A DNA stretch of 35,758 nt from Candidatus Methanophagaceae archaeon. Lineage in GTDB: Archaea > Halobacteriota > Syntropharchaeia > Alkanophagales > Methanospirareceae. The notes beneath the pieces were generated by a model. That model was not told the DNA's origin, ran no database searches, and worked only from the letters and a program-made list of their open reading frames with translations. Below are positions 7,624-15,331 of the stretch, in pieces; the first letter of the stretch is position 1; each line of letters begins with the position of its first letter. A program made the translations under genes and the position numbers. The stretch spans positions 1 through 35,758 of the forward strand of contig PQXC01000018.1 of NCBI GenBank assembly GCA_003194435.1, in the 5' to 3' direction.

Positions 7624-9939
7624 TTAAACACCCCTGTAATATTCCCTGTTTGGAGAATGCGTAAACTCAATCGTTGTGCTGCTCTTCAAAAACAGCGCTT
7701 TTGCCTCTACCGTGGCAGTTCCCTGGGCTTTCGAGGATATTAAAGTCGTAGTAACGGAAGCTCTACCAGCAGGTATTTTTACCGGGCTCTCTACCGTTCC
7801 TTTATCCGTTTTCAATTCTACTGTTACATCCTCTGGAACAGGAATCGGTATTTCATCCTTGTCTTCTATCCTTATTGTTATTGTTGATCTCGATTTCCCA
7901 TCGGCAGGGATTTCGATAGGTTCTGCCGATAGTTTCATTTTCACTCCCGGTATCTCCGTTAAATCGCAGTGAACATGCGTTGTTTGATTTGCTTTAACTA
8001 TTACTTCGCGTTTGCACTCAAAGTAGCCGAATTTTACAAATACAACAATGTACGAGCCTATTGGGATGTTACTCATTGTTATTGGTGATCTACCCTGATA
8101 CACCCCATCTAAGGAAACAACAGCACCTTCGGGATTGGAACTTGCGGATATCGAACCGTATTGTTGTTTTTCTTCTTCATCTGGCTCAGACTTCACTTTG
8201 TACATATAGATTAAAACAGTGACTGTTGCTATCGCTGCTATTGCTATCAGAACGATTGGCAGTGAAGGGAGTGAAGGTGGTGCAGGAGTGGGAGTTTCTT
8301 CAGGCATTGGAGTTGGTGTAACTACGGGTGCTGGCGTAGTGGTCGGCGGTTGCTCCACAAAAATCGAGTTTGAAACCGAAACCATCCCTTTCTTGTATCC
8401 TTCTTTTTCCGCAGCGGCAGAAACAGTATATCTTTGAGCGGTAGACACGAGTGGAGCGGTATAAGTCGAAACAAATACACCATCTTCATCAGTCTCTCCT
8501 TCTGTTGGATGGAGACTGCCGATTGTGGACGTGAGATGCACATTAGCACCAGCTACTGGGGTGCCATCAGAGAAGACCCGAATTTTTATCTCATCTGGTT
8601 CACCAGAAGGCACAGGATTTGTAGAGATTGAAACAGTAAGAGTAAGAGTTGGTATTGCATTAACAGTTATATCCTCTGTGTCGGTGTCAGATAATCCATC
8701 ATTGTCCGTTACCATGAGTGTGATGGTATAATGTCCGCTAAGAGAATACGTGTGTTCTACGTTTATCCCTGTGTCAGTATCTCCATCACCAAAGTCCCAA
8801 TGGTAAGAAACAATGTAACCATCTTGGTCGCCAGATGCTTCCGCACTGAACAACACACTTTCGCCTTCGTTTATTTCCCCGGAGGTTGCCGATATTATAG
8901 CGGTTGGTGGTACGAGTTCTGGAGAGATGGTTTTAAAGTCCCATTCGTATGATTCCACCATGATGTTGCCTGCTAAATCCATCGCTCCCCTGTCTCCTCC
9001 TTCGATACCTGCAACGTATCTTGTGTCATAGTCGAGATTGGAGCCTGGCGTGAATATCAGCGTGTTATCTTCCCAATAAAGTTCGCCGGGCACTTCTGGA
9101 TAAATCGAGAATGCAGATTCTACCGATTTCTTGTTCATTGGTTCACTGAATGTTACGGTTATTTCTGTTGTAACTGGGACATTTTCACCTGCTGGTGCGC
9201 TTTCTATTACAGTAGGTGGAGTTATATCCATTGCCTCTGATATGTGCACACTCTTGTAACCAGTCCATGCTCTGTTGCCTGCCTTATCATAGGCAATAGC
9301 ACCATAACTCACTGATGTTCCTGCATAGTCCGGATAAGGTCCACCAACGTAGGTACATGAATAGGAGTCAAAGCACTCTTCTACCTTCCTGGCATTCACT
9401 AATATCTCGATCCTATCTATTCCACTTCTATCCGACGACGCTGTTGCAATAAAAGTAATCTGCTGTTCAGCAGTGGGATTCTCAGGAGAACAGGTTATTT
9501 CGATGGTTGGTAGAGTCGTGTCACCGGGATATGTTATTTTTAGAGTGCCATCCGCCCTTTCAGAAAGATTGCTTCTGACTGATATTTTCCATTCTGTGCC
9601 TTCTGCGATGTCATCTTTGGAAACTTCATATTTCAGAGAGAGTGGCATTTCACCCCCTTCCCTTTTTACCTCTCCAGCGTGAGATTCCAGGATGAGTTCA
9701 ATCTCCTCGATAGCTCCTTTCAATTCAACTTCAGCGTATATCACACCCGTCTCTTCAACAGTGAACACGATGTTAAAGGGATTCTTTTCGCTTACTATAA
9801 TTTCCTTTTCTATTGTTGCCGCGCTTACACTGCTCGTGAGGAATCCCATTATCAGCACCACGAACAATGTTATTCCTCTATCATGTTTCTTCGTTAAATT
9901 TCGCGTTAAATAAATTTTCAATCCATTGCTTTCTAACAT
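7624..9939 (-). CDS. Large exported protein with Ig-like, PKD, PEGA domains and an internal membrane segment
   Basis: 771 residues from the ATG at 9939, which has GGAG 8 nt upstream inside the radical SAM gene; the genes overlap by 59 bp. A basic n-region and hydrophobic stretch (residues about 18-41) form a signal peptide ending SVSA. Then come a small beta domain (45-135), an Ig-like domain (140-235), a Big_5-like domain (PPTVIESAPAGENVPV, 240-340), a PKD domain (DFGDGDTDTG...HTY, 345-430), and an Ig/invasin-like domain (435-535). A Pro/Thr linker precedes a membrane segment (about 562-585, VLIAIAAIATVTVLIYMYK). After it come a PEGA domain (GSISASSNPEGAVVSLDG, 592-660) and a further Big_1-like domain. 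It is probably a surface-exposed or envelope partner of the putative peptide system. Which side the C-terminal part faces is unclear. Confidence 0.88.
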   Translation of the reverse strand: MLESNGLKIYLTRNLTKKHDRGITLFVVLIMGFLTSSVSAATIEKEIIVSEKNPFNIVFTVEETGVIYAEVELKGAIEEIELILESHAGEVKREGGEMPLSLKYEVSKDDIAEGTEWKISVRSNLSERADGTLKITYPGDTTLPTIEITCSPENPTAEQQITFIATASSDRSGIDRIEILVNARKVEECFDSYSCTYVGGPYPDYAGTSVSYGAIAYDKAGNRAWTGYKSVHISEAMDITPPTVIESAPAGENVPVTTEITVTFSEPMNKKSVESAFSIYPEVPGELYWEDNTLIFTPGSNLDYDTRYVAGIEGGDRGAMDLAGNIMVESYEWDFKTISPELVPPTAIISATSGEINEGESVLFSAEASGDQDGYIVSYHWDFGDGDTDTGINVEHTYSLSGHYTITLMVTDNDGLSDTDTEDITVNAIPTLTLTVSISTNPVPSGEPDEIKIRVFSDGTPVAGANVHLTSTIGSLHPTEGETDEDGVFVSTYTAPLVSTAQRYTVSAAAEKEGYKKGMVSVSNSIFVEQPPTTTPAPVVTPTPMPEETPTPAPPSLPSLPIVLIAIAAIATVTVLIYMYKVKSEPDEEEKQQYGSISASSNPEGAVVSLDGVYQGRSPITMSNIPIGSYIVVFVKFGYFECKREVIVKANQTTHVHCDLTEIPGVKMKLSAEPIEIPADGKSRSTITIRIEDKDEIPIPVPEDVTVELKTDKGTVESPVKIPAGRASVTTTLISSKAQGTATVEAKALFLKSSTTIEFTHSPNREYYRGV

Positions 9940-11245
9940 TACAAGACTCCGTACTCCAAATAGATCCATTAGCTTCAAAAGCATTTCCCATACACCCGGC
10001 ACCGCAGAAATTTCGCCACCGGCATCCACTGCACTCATCTATCTTTGAAGGTCTTGCGAAACAAGTTTTTATTATCTCTTTGAGCTTTTGACCATTCACA
10101 ATCTCTTCCAAACTTTGGTTTTTTACGTTTCCAATACAATATTCAGAACCAAAATGAAAACACTGGCAGGGATAGACATCACCAGTTGGGGCAATCCGCA
10201 ACTGGCTACCTATTGAACATCGGTAAGGATTTCCGGGGTTGTTTATATTCATAGAGAAACATTCTCCAAGTAGGTCTAATTTCCCTTTCAGTTCCTTAGA
10301 TTTCCTCGAAATGAAACCCCAGAACCATAATTTTTTATCATCAGAAAGTCTCAATTCATCCCATCTCTCTTTTGCTCGCCCTGACGACGAAAGAGGAGGA
10401 AACTGAATCACCTGTATCCCCTTTTCAAGTGCGAAATCAATTAGTTCCGGAACCTCCTCTACGTTTAAACTCATTGGCGTAAATGCAATAACAATGTCTT
10501 TTTCCATGCCTCTCTCGATTAGCTTATCCAGCCCTCTAACTGCCGAGTCGAAACTACCGTTTCCTCGAATTCGGTCATGTGTCTCTTTTTTAGCACCATC
10601 AAGACTTATTTGAATCTTAATTGGCAATTTTGATAATGTTTTCGCGATTTCTTCATCTATTAGCGTCCCATTGGTGCCTAATGCAACTAATAACCCTATA
10701 GAAAGTGCATAATTTATTATTTCCAGATAGTCGTATCGCATCAGCGGCTCGCCTCCTCCTATGCTTACTGACCTAGCACCGAGTTCTTTAGCGGATTTTA
10801 TCAGTTCTTTTATTTCCTCAGTAGTCAGTTCTTCCTCGGCTGCCTCTCCCGCTGGCAAATAGCAATGCATGCATCTCAAATTGCATCTATTGGTTATTTC
10901 TATCGCCAGGCTCCGGAACGAGTTAGCAGAAGCTGCTGTCGCGTGTGCTCCCGCTTCTTCCGTATCGCTGTAGTGTATAACTTGAATGTCCGCCATGCGC
11001 TTTAAAAACGATTCGACGCTGTCTATCACTTCTTTCGGGTCTATTGCGTATTTATCTGCAATTATTCTCGCAATATCCTGATTTGTGTTTTTACCGTTGC
11101 ACAGCTTCAATATTTCCAGACTGTCTTTATTAATAAACGCCCACGAAGGTTTATCCGGATCGAGAATGAAATATACCTTCCCAGCCTTTAAATCACGTGC
11201 TTCAACAAGTAGCTGTTCCGATACCTTCGGCTTTCTCGAACTCAT
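9881..11245 (-). CDS. Radical SAM/SPASM peptide-modifying enzyme with N-terminal PqqD-like domain
   Basis: 454 residues from the ATG at 11245; a longer frame to 11341 would run into the previous gene. Residues about 12-92 are a PqqD-like peptide-recognition domain (YFILDPDKPSWAFINKDSLE then DIARIIADKYAIDPKEVIDS). The radical SAM cluster motif is EITNRCNLRCMHC (C121, C125, C128), followed by the SAM-binding SIGGGEPLMRYD. The C-terminus is a Cys-rich SPASM domain (CSIGSQLRIAPTGDVYPCQC, then CSGCRWRNFCGAGCMGN), expected to hold two auxiliary 4Fe-4S clusters. Such PqqD-SPASM enzymes modify ribosomal peptides (PqqE, sactipeptide and related maturases). It sits directly after two genes for repeated leader-like proteins, which are the likely substrates. 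The chemistry cannot be predicted from sequence alone. Confidence 0.92.
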   Translation of the reverse strand: MSSRKPKVSEQLLVEARDLKAGKVYFILDPDKPSWAFINKDSLEILKLCNGKNTNQDIARIIADKYAIDPKEVIDSVESFLKRMADIQVIHYSDTEEAGAHATAASANSFRSLAIEITNRCNLRCMHCYLPAGEAAEEELTTEEIKELIKSAKELGARSVSIGGGEPLMRYDYLEIINYALSIGLLVALGTNGTLIDEEIAKTLSKLPIKIQISLDGAKKETHDRIRGNGSFDSAVRGLDKLIERGMEKDIVIAFTPMSLNVEEVPELIDFALEKGIQVIQFPPLSSSGRAKERWDELRLSDDKKLWFWGFISRKSKELKGKLDLLGECFSMNINNPGNPYRCSIGSQLRIAPTGDVYPCQCFHFGSEYCIGNVKNQSLEEIVNGQKLKEIIKTCFARPSKIDECSGCRWRNFCGAGCMGNAFEANGSIWSTESCNVRKQWIENLFNAKFNEET

Positions 11246-11298
11246 TTTCTCGTACAAATGCAAAGATAGAAAAATAAAAATAAGAAATGGAGAGATCG

Positions 11299-11973
11299 TT
11301 ATTTTTTTATTCTGTATCTCTCTAACACGTTCAATAGCCATGGATCCAGAGGACCTGGCAACGGTCGCGGGAATATTCCATACCCATACTCTTCAATCAG
11401 TGCAAGCGTCGAAACCCGATACAAAAATGATGCATCTGCGAATGCATGGATTTCTGAGAGTCTCCATGGATCGGGGTGTGGATCAAATACCCGCACCCGC
11501 GATGAGGTAAATAACTCATGATCGAAGACTGGCTTTTTGAATACGACCGGCATGAATGCGTATGTTTCATCGGTTTCAAATGCTACTCCATGTTCGGTGA
11601 GAACTCTGAATATACCCTCACTGAGCTCTTTTAGCAGTGCCCTGTTACCGAGTATCTGTTTCCTGAGTGACCTTATAGGTACCGGATCATCATTCCTCAG
11701 TCTGAATTTTTCCAGCACGACTAAAATATCAGGATCCAATGGTCCTGCTCCTCCAAAAGGTATCTTCTCTATTGGAACCGCACTTGTAAATATCTCTGGC
11801 GAAAATGTTGGTTTTTTGTAGACGAGCGGGACAAATGCATATGTCTCATCCTCTTCGAGTTTTACCTTCCCTTTCAGTATCCCTGAAATCGTTTCACTGA
11901 GGTCTCTCAACAGCTTTTCGTCTTTGATGATTCTATCCCGGAGTTCTTCACTTCTTTTACTCTTTTCTTGCAT
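11299..11973 (-). CDS. Candidate peptide-precursor protein 2: two leader-like repeat units
   Basis: 224 residues from the ATG at 11973, chosen because AGGAG lies 8 nt ahead and the N-terminus then aligns with its neighbour. It contains two units. Unit 1 (about 9-93) runs LRDRIIKDEKLLRDLSETIS, ETYAFVPLVYKKPTFSPEIF, a short variable stretch with IPFGGAG, then PLDPDILVVLEKFRL. Unit 2 (about 101-224) repeats LRKQILGNRALLKELSEGIF and ETYAFMPVVFKKPVFDHELF, then a longer variable stretch, then GPLDPWLLNVLERYRI. The first segment of each unit has the layout of nitrile-hydratase-type leader peptides (helix with LL.DLSE, short turn, Y.F.P strand). No signal peptide is present. I do not recognise an established family; the precursor role is inferred from repeat structure and from the adjoining PqqD-radical SAM gene. 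Confidence 0.7.
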   Translation of the reverse strand: MQEKSKRSEELRDRIIKDEKLLRDLSETISGILKGKVKLEEDETYAFVPLVYKKPTFSPEIFTSAVPIEKIPFGGAGPLDPDILVVLEKFRLRNDDPVPIRSLRKQILGNRALLKELSEGIFRVLTEHGVAFETDETYAFMPVVFKKPVFDHELFTSSRVRVFDPHPDPWRLSEIHAFADASFLYRVSTLALIEEYGYGIFPRPLPGPLDPWLLNVLERYRIKK

Positions 11974-11999
11974 ATTGTTTACTCCTGTTTGCCCCTTCA

Positions 12000-12680
12000 C
12001 TAAAATCGGAACTTTTCCAATGCATACAGCAGTTCGGGTGCTGGTATCCCATCGATGGGCATAGGAGGAGGTAGGGGTATTACAGGCGAATAGACAGCAG
12101 AAGCCCAAAGGAGTCTTCTCGCTGGTTCAGGGGTTGGGTCTGCGAACACCATTGCCTCAAACTTTGATTGGTTCACTCTCATGAACATTTCGTGCACAAA
12201 GGTTGGCTTTTTGTACACTACCGGCGAAAATATGTATGTAACATCCTCGCTAATAACAACGCCATGCTCCTTCAGAACTGTTGATACCGCTTCACTGAGC
12301 TCACCGAGAAGCTCTTTATTTCTGATTATCTGCTCTCCAAGTGGCATATCAGGCTCAGGAGTTAGCTCGGTGACTCTGTATTTTTCAAGGTGCCGCAGAA
12401 TTTCGGGTGCTGGTAGTCCTATCCACCACCACGGCCACCAGCACTGCCACTGCGGTGAGAACTCCGTTTCTCCCACTCGCTGGGGTGGTCCTGCGAATAT
12501 CTCGGGCGCAAATATGGGTTTTTCATAGACGAATGGCACAAAGGTGTATGCTTCATCTTCTCCAATCTCCACCTTCCCTTTGAGTATCTCTGCAATCTTC
12601 TCGCTAAGGTCTCTTAGCAGCTCCTTGTCCCTTATGATTCTGTCTCTAAGTTCACTACTATTTCTTAAATTTTCTTTCAT
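12000..12680 (-). CDS. Candidate peptide-precursor protein 1: two leader-like repeat units, Trp-rich segment
   Basis: 226 residues, paralogous to the next gene 26 bp downstream. Unit 1 (about 10-103) has LRDRIIRDKELLRDLSEKIA, AYTFVPFVYEKPIFAPEIF, then a variable stretch with WQCWWPWWW (residues 78-86), then GLPAPEILRHLEKYRV. Unit 2 (about 113-226) has IIRNKELLGELSEAVSTVL, YIFSPVVYKKPTFVHEMF, a Pro-rich variable stretch, then GIPAPELLYALEKFRF. Six Trp in nine residues is highly unusual and could be a cross-linking or redox core. There is no clear ribosome site; a TATA-like TATTAAAATATG ends about 15 bp before the ATG, so a leaderless or coupled start is possible. It lies 14 bp after the zinc-ribbon/HTH gene. 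Function is inferred from context. Confidence 0.7.
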   Translation of the reverse strand: MKENLRNSSELRDRIIRDKELLRDLSEKIAEILKGKVEIGEDEAYTFVPFVYEKPIFAPEIFAGPPQRVGETEFSPQWQCWWPWWWIGLPAPEILRHLEKYRVTELTPEPDMPLGEQIIRNKELLGELSEAVSTVLKEHGVVISEDVTYIFSPVVYKKPTFVHEMFMRVNQSKFEAMVFADPTPEPARRLLWASAVYSPVIPLPPPMPIDGIPAPELLYALEKFRF

Positions 12681-12694
12681 ATGTTATCATAATT

Positions 12695-13066
12695 TCATAT
12701 TTTAATATCATTTTCGATTTCTTTAAAATGGCACTCTATACATTGATTTGTGTACCGCGCAGTTATATGTACAAGTCTTGAGATAGCATTGCGGCTTATC
12801 CCTGTGAGTCTGTGGATCTTCCTTATACTATATCCTCTACCAAGGAGATTGATGATTTCCGTGATTTGTCCCTCAGGCAGCCTGCAGTTATAAAATAGCG
12901 TATTCTTCCGTTCCGAGAAGAAGGAGCCGCAGGTCTTGCATTTTAACATTCTTATCCTGGCGTGTTTACCATAGGTACTATGAATCTTTATGTTAGCAGC
13001 ACCTTTCTTGTTATAATCAGGACATTTCTCATTTAAGCAGCAGAAATCTTCCTCCTCTATTATCAT
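12695..13066 (-). CDS. Zinc-ribbon/HTH protein related to IS1-type transposase N-terminus
   Basis: 123 residues from the ATG at 13066; a TTG further upstream is in frame, but a TATA-like ATTAATTATATAAAT at about 13099-13112 lies between them and favours the ATG. A four-Cys zinc ribbon (CCLNEKCPDYNKKG...LKCKTCGSFFSERKN) is followed by a helix-turn-helix (ITEIINLLGRGYSIRKIHRL, TGISRNAISRLVHI). This is the arrangement of the DNA-binding part of IS1-like transposases; the catalytic DDE/integrase part is absent. The gene is 14 bp ahead of the first candidate precursor gene in the same direction, so it could be a domesticated regulator of that cluster. A simple truncated transposase is the alternative. 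Confidence 0.7.
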   Translation of the reverse strand: MIIEEEDFCCLNEKCPDYNKKGAANIKIHSTYGKHARIRMLKCKTCGSFFSERKNTLFYNCRLPEGQITEIINLLGRGYSIRKIHRLTGISRNAISRLVHITARYTNQCIECHFKEIENDIKI

Positions 13067-13286
13067 TCTATCAGGTTTGATCAGTAAGAGGAGAAATTCA
13101 TTTATATAATTAATCCTGAGCAATATTGCTAAGAGATAAAAAACTCATCACTGTTTCTCGAGAGTTGTTCTCGCCTCCACCCATGTCTAAAGCTTTGTTA
13201 ATGATTGTGCCAGGACGGAAGCGGAAGCTAAAGTCCTATTAATACCGTGGCTTATCCAGGCACCAAAGATGTTTTCTGATTCCATG

Positions 13287-13535
13287 TCAGGAATGGGGGC
13301 AAGAAGATGGTTCCTTTAATGGAAAAATTATTGCATTGGTGATTGATGTAATTATTAGAATACCAAAACCAAGGAGAAGGCTTAATTTCAATCCGTTTGT
13401 GGTTATACCAAAGTCGCTTAATCTATACTTTCTCAATTTTATGACTCCAAGCCCCGGTAAGAGAAATAAAGTTGCTTTTGCTATAAAATAAAAATACCCC
13501 TGAAAAAAACCCGCTGGCAAATTACTCATCACCAC
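13287..13535 (-). pseudogene. N-terminal fragment of a CPBP-type membrane protein
   Basis: An 82-codon frame with two hydrophobic segments around GYFYFIAKATLFLLPGLGVI, RKYRLSDFGITTNGLKLSLL and GFGILIITSITNAIIF. The layout (membrane helix, charged loop with DFGI, second helix) resembles the beginning of CPBP intramembrane protease family proteins, but the conserved EExxxR and HxxxN motifs of the later helices are missing. The frame ends abruptly next to transposase debris. It is most likely a gene cut by insertion. The family call is tentative. Confidence 0.45.
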
Positions 13536-13552
13536 GCCATAAAAAAGAACCC

Positions 13553-14598
13553 ATGGCTACTCCAAGGACCACAGACCGGACCTGAAACATTTCGTTATTT
13601 CTCTGGTCATGTCTGACAACTTGCCGGTTTTTATACAGGCTTTGAGTGGCAATACCTCGGACAAGAACCATTTCAGAGAGATTGTGAAAGAGTATGGGCG
13701 GTCATTGCAGGAGAAGTGGGGCGAAGACAAGATATGGGTCTGGGACAGTGTGGGATATTCGGAAAAGAATCTGCGAGAAATTTCTGAGAGCTACAAGTGA
13801 TAACGAGGGTTCTATAAACGTTATCCGAAGCGAAAGAAGTGCTGGAAAATGCGGACACGGAAAAGATGAAAAGCACTTCTCTCAATGGTTACCGCCTCTT
13901 CAGCATCGAGGTGGAATACGGCGGCGAAAACGCTGGAGAAGAAGATAAAGAAGGAGAAAGAACAGGTGGGGAAAGAGGTATGGCATCTCTCCAATCAGGA
14001 GTTTTACAGCGAGGAAGACGTACTGAAGGCTGCCCGGGAGAAAGAAAACGGGGGACGGGAGAGACCAAGAAAAGACGAGCCTACACAGACGGTCTACTGC
14101 GTAAAAGCGGAGTTTGCGGAGGATAAATCCGTAATAGAGAAGGAAATGCTGAAAAAGGGGAAGTTCATCGTCGCAAGCCCTGTAAGGGCTTAAGCAGCAG
14201 CATGCGGAGAGAGGTTTTCGCTTCCTAAAAGACCCTATGTTCTTTGCCCCTACTATGGGCTGAAGAACGAAGGCAGGATAGTTGCGATGGTGATGATAAT
14301 GGGGCTCGCACTCATGGTTTACAGTATTGCAGAGCGCAAGTTGCGTGAGGCACTGGAGAAGGCAGGTGAGACATTACCGGATCAGAGGGGCAAGCCAACA
14401 CAGAAATAGCAAAGCATTTTGATCAAACTTTCTTAAAGTTTGACGATACGGCGTGTCTTCCAGGTGTTTGAGGGTATTACAGTCCTTTACAGAGGATCAA
14501 AGATGGTGGCGGTCTTGAATATGAAGCCGATACACTATAAAGTCCTTTCTTTGCTCGGTCATGAGTATGAGCGGATGTATTGCGCCGGTTACGGTTAG
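13553..14598 (+). pseudogene. Decayed IS1634-type (IS4 superfamily) transposase
   Basis: Pieces of one transposase occur in order but in different frames. They are YSKDHRPDLKHFV and LPVFIQALSGNTSDKNHF (13553-13800), then TLSEAKEVLENADTEKMKS and GYRLFSIEVEYGG (about 13824-13930), TLEKKIKKEKEQVGKE and VKAEFAEDKSVIEKEML (to 14193), YGLKNEGRIVAMVMIMGLAL with AERKLREALEKAGETLPDQ (14230-14409), and RRVFQVFEGITVL ending LSLLGHEYERMYC (to 14598). These are characteristic of the C-terminal two thirds of IS1634-family transposases. Stops and frameshifts after codon 63 show it is inactive. The 5' third is missing or replaced. No terminal inverted repeats were identified. Confidence 0.8.
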
Positions 14599-14843
14599 AT
14601 ACGCCTTTGCCCAGTTCAAGGAAGAGAGCAATGCAAAGCGAAGCGGAAGACGCCGGTTAATCCATTCCTTCTCTTCTCCCTTGCAAAATTGTGTTGAAAT
14701 AGGGGGTGAAAAGAATAAAATCGCGATGACGTGCAGATATGAACATACCCACGTATAAAGAACTTCTTTCATCGGGTTCTTATCTGTATGCAATTCTTAA
14801 AATATTATCCTTAAAGCTTTAAAAGTGCGGAATGTGAGATCAA
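14599..14843. other. Gene-free stretch
   Basis: No supported gene. It probably contains the outer remains of the transposon, followed by the T-rich 3' flank of the next minus-strand gene. A minus-strand frame covering most of it (14497-14793) reads partly through the dead transposase and has no family features. Confidence 0.4.
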
Positions 14844-15281
14844 TCAAATCAAGTGTAGTTTCTTTTTTATCTCCTGCATCTCCTCTTCTCCCAGGTGTAG
14901 CATATCTCTTATCTGTGACTCTGGATAATCCTCTATGAATAGCCATACGAACTCCTGCTCCAGATGTGATAGATTCTCTTCCTTTATAAGCTCACTGAGC
15001 TTATCCACCTTCCGCTTCAGTTCTTTTATAAAGACGCCGATACGCACCGGCTTCACCTCTTCCAGTTGCTTCCGCTTTGTGCCCGATTTCGGATACCCAA
15101 AGGTATTCAATGTCCGCCCAACGGAATTGAACTTCAGCAATGGCAACCCCTCTGCAGCCCGACGGGCGTTCTCTTCTTCGTATATCTCCTCCGCTGACAT
15201 ACCCTCTTCACTATCTAACCGCTCTACATAGCGATACATCCAGTGCTGCTCCCCTACACCCTTAATCTTCTTCATTGCCAT
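14844..15281 (-). CDS. Hypothetical protein with C-terminal sigma-region-4-like helix-turn-helix
   Basis: 145 residues, cytoplasmic, rich in Lys and Glu. The N-terminal half contains MYRYVERLDSEEGMSAEEIY and a conserved-looking FNSVGRTLNTFGYPKSGTKR segment. A coiled helix follows (IKELKRKVDKLSELIKEENL). The end, WLFIEDYPESQIRDMLHLGE then EMQEIKKKLHLI, resembles the last two helices of sigma-70 region 4 or similar trihelical DNA-binding folds. The family is not recognised and may be lineage-specific. A TATA element (TTTTATTTTATATAAC, about 15306-15321) lies about 30 bp ahead, giving a nearly leaderless message. ATGs at 15281 and 15275 are both possible starts. Confidence 0.65.
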   Translation of the reverse strand: MAMKKIKGVGEQHWMYRYVERLDSEEGMSAEEIYEEENARRAAEGLPLLKFNSVGRTLNTFGYPKSGTKRKQLEEVKPVRIGVFIKELKRKVDKLSELIKEENLSHLEQEFVWLFIEDYPESQIRDMLHLGEEEMQEIKKKLHLI

Positions 15282-15331
15282 CACTTAATAATATAGATAC
15301 TTTTTTGTTATATAAAATAAAAGTATAAAAG

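Noticed and set aside
11974-12108. N-terminal extension of candidate precursor 2
   Set aside because: The extra 45 residues overlap the previous gene out of frame and lack similarity to the paralogue, while the internal ATG has a strong ribosome site.
14497-14793. 98-codon minus-strand frame
   Set aside because: Its first half lies antisense to the end of the dead transposase and it has no ribosome site or family features.
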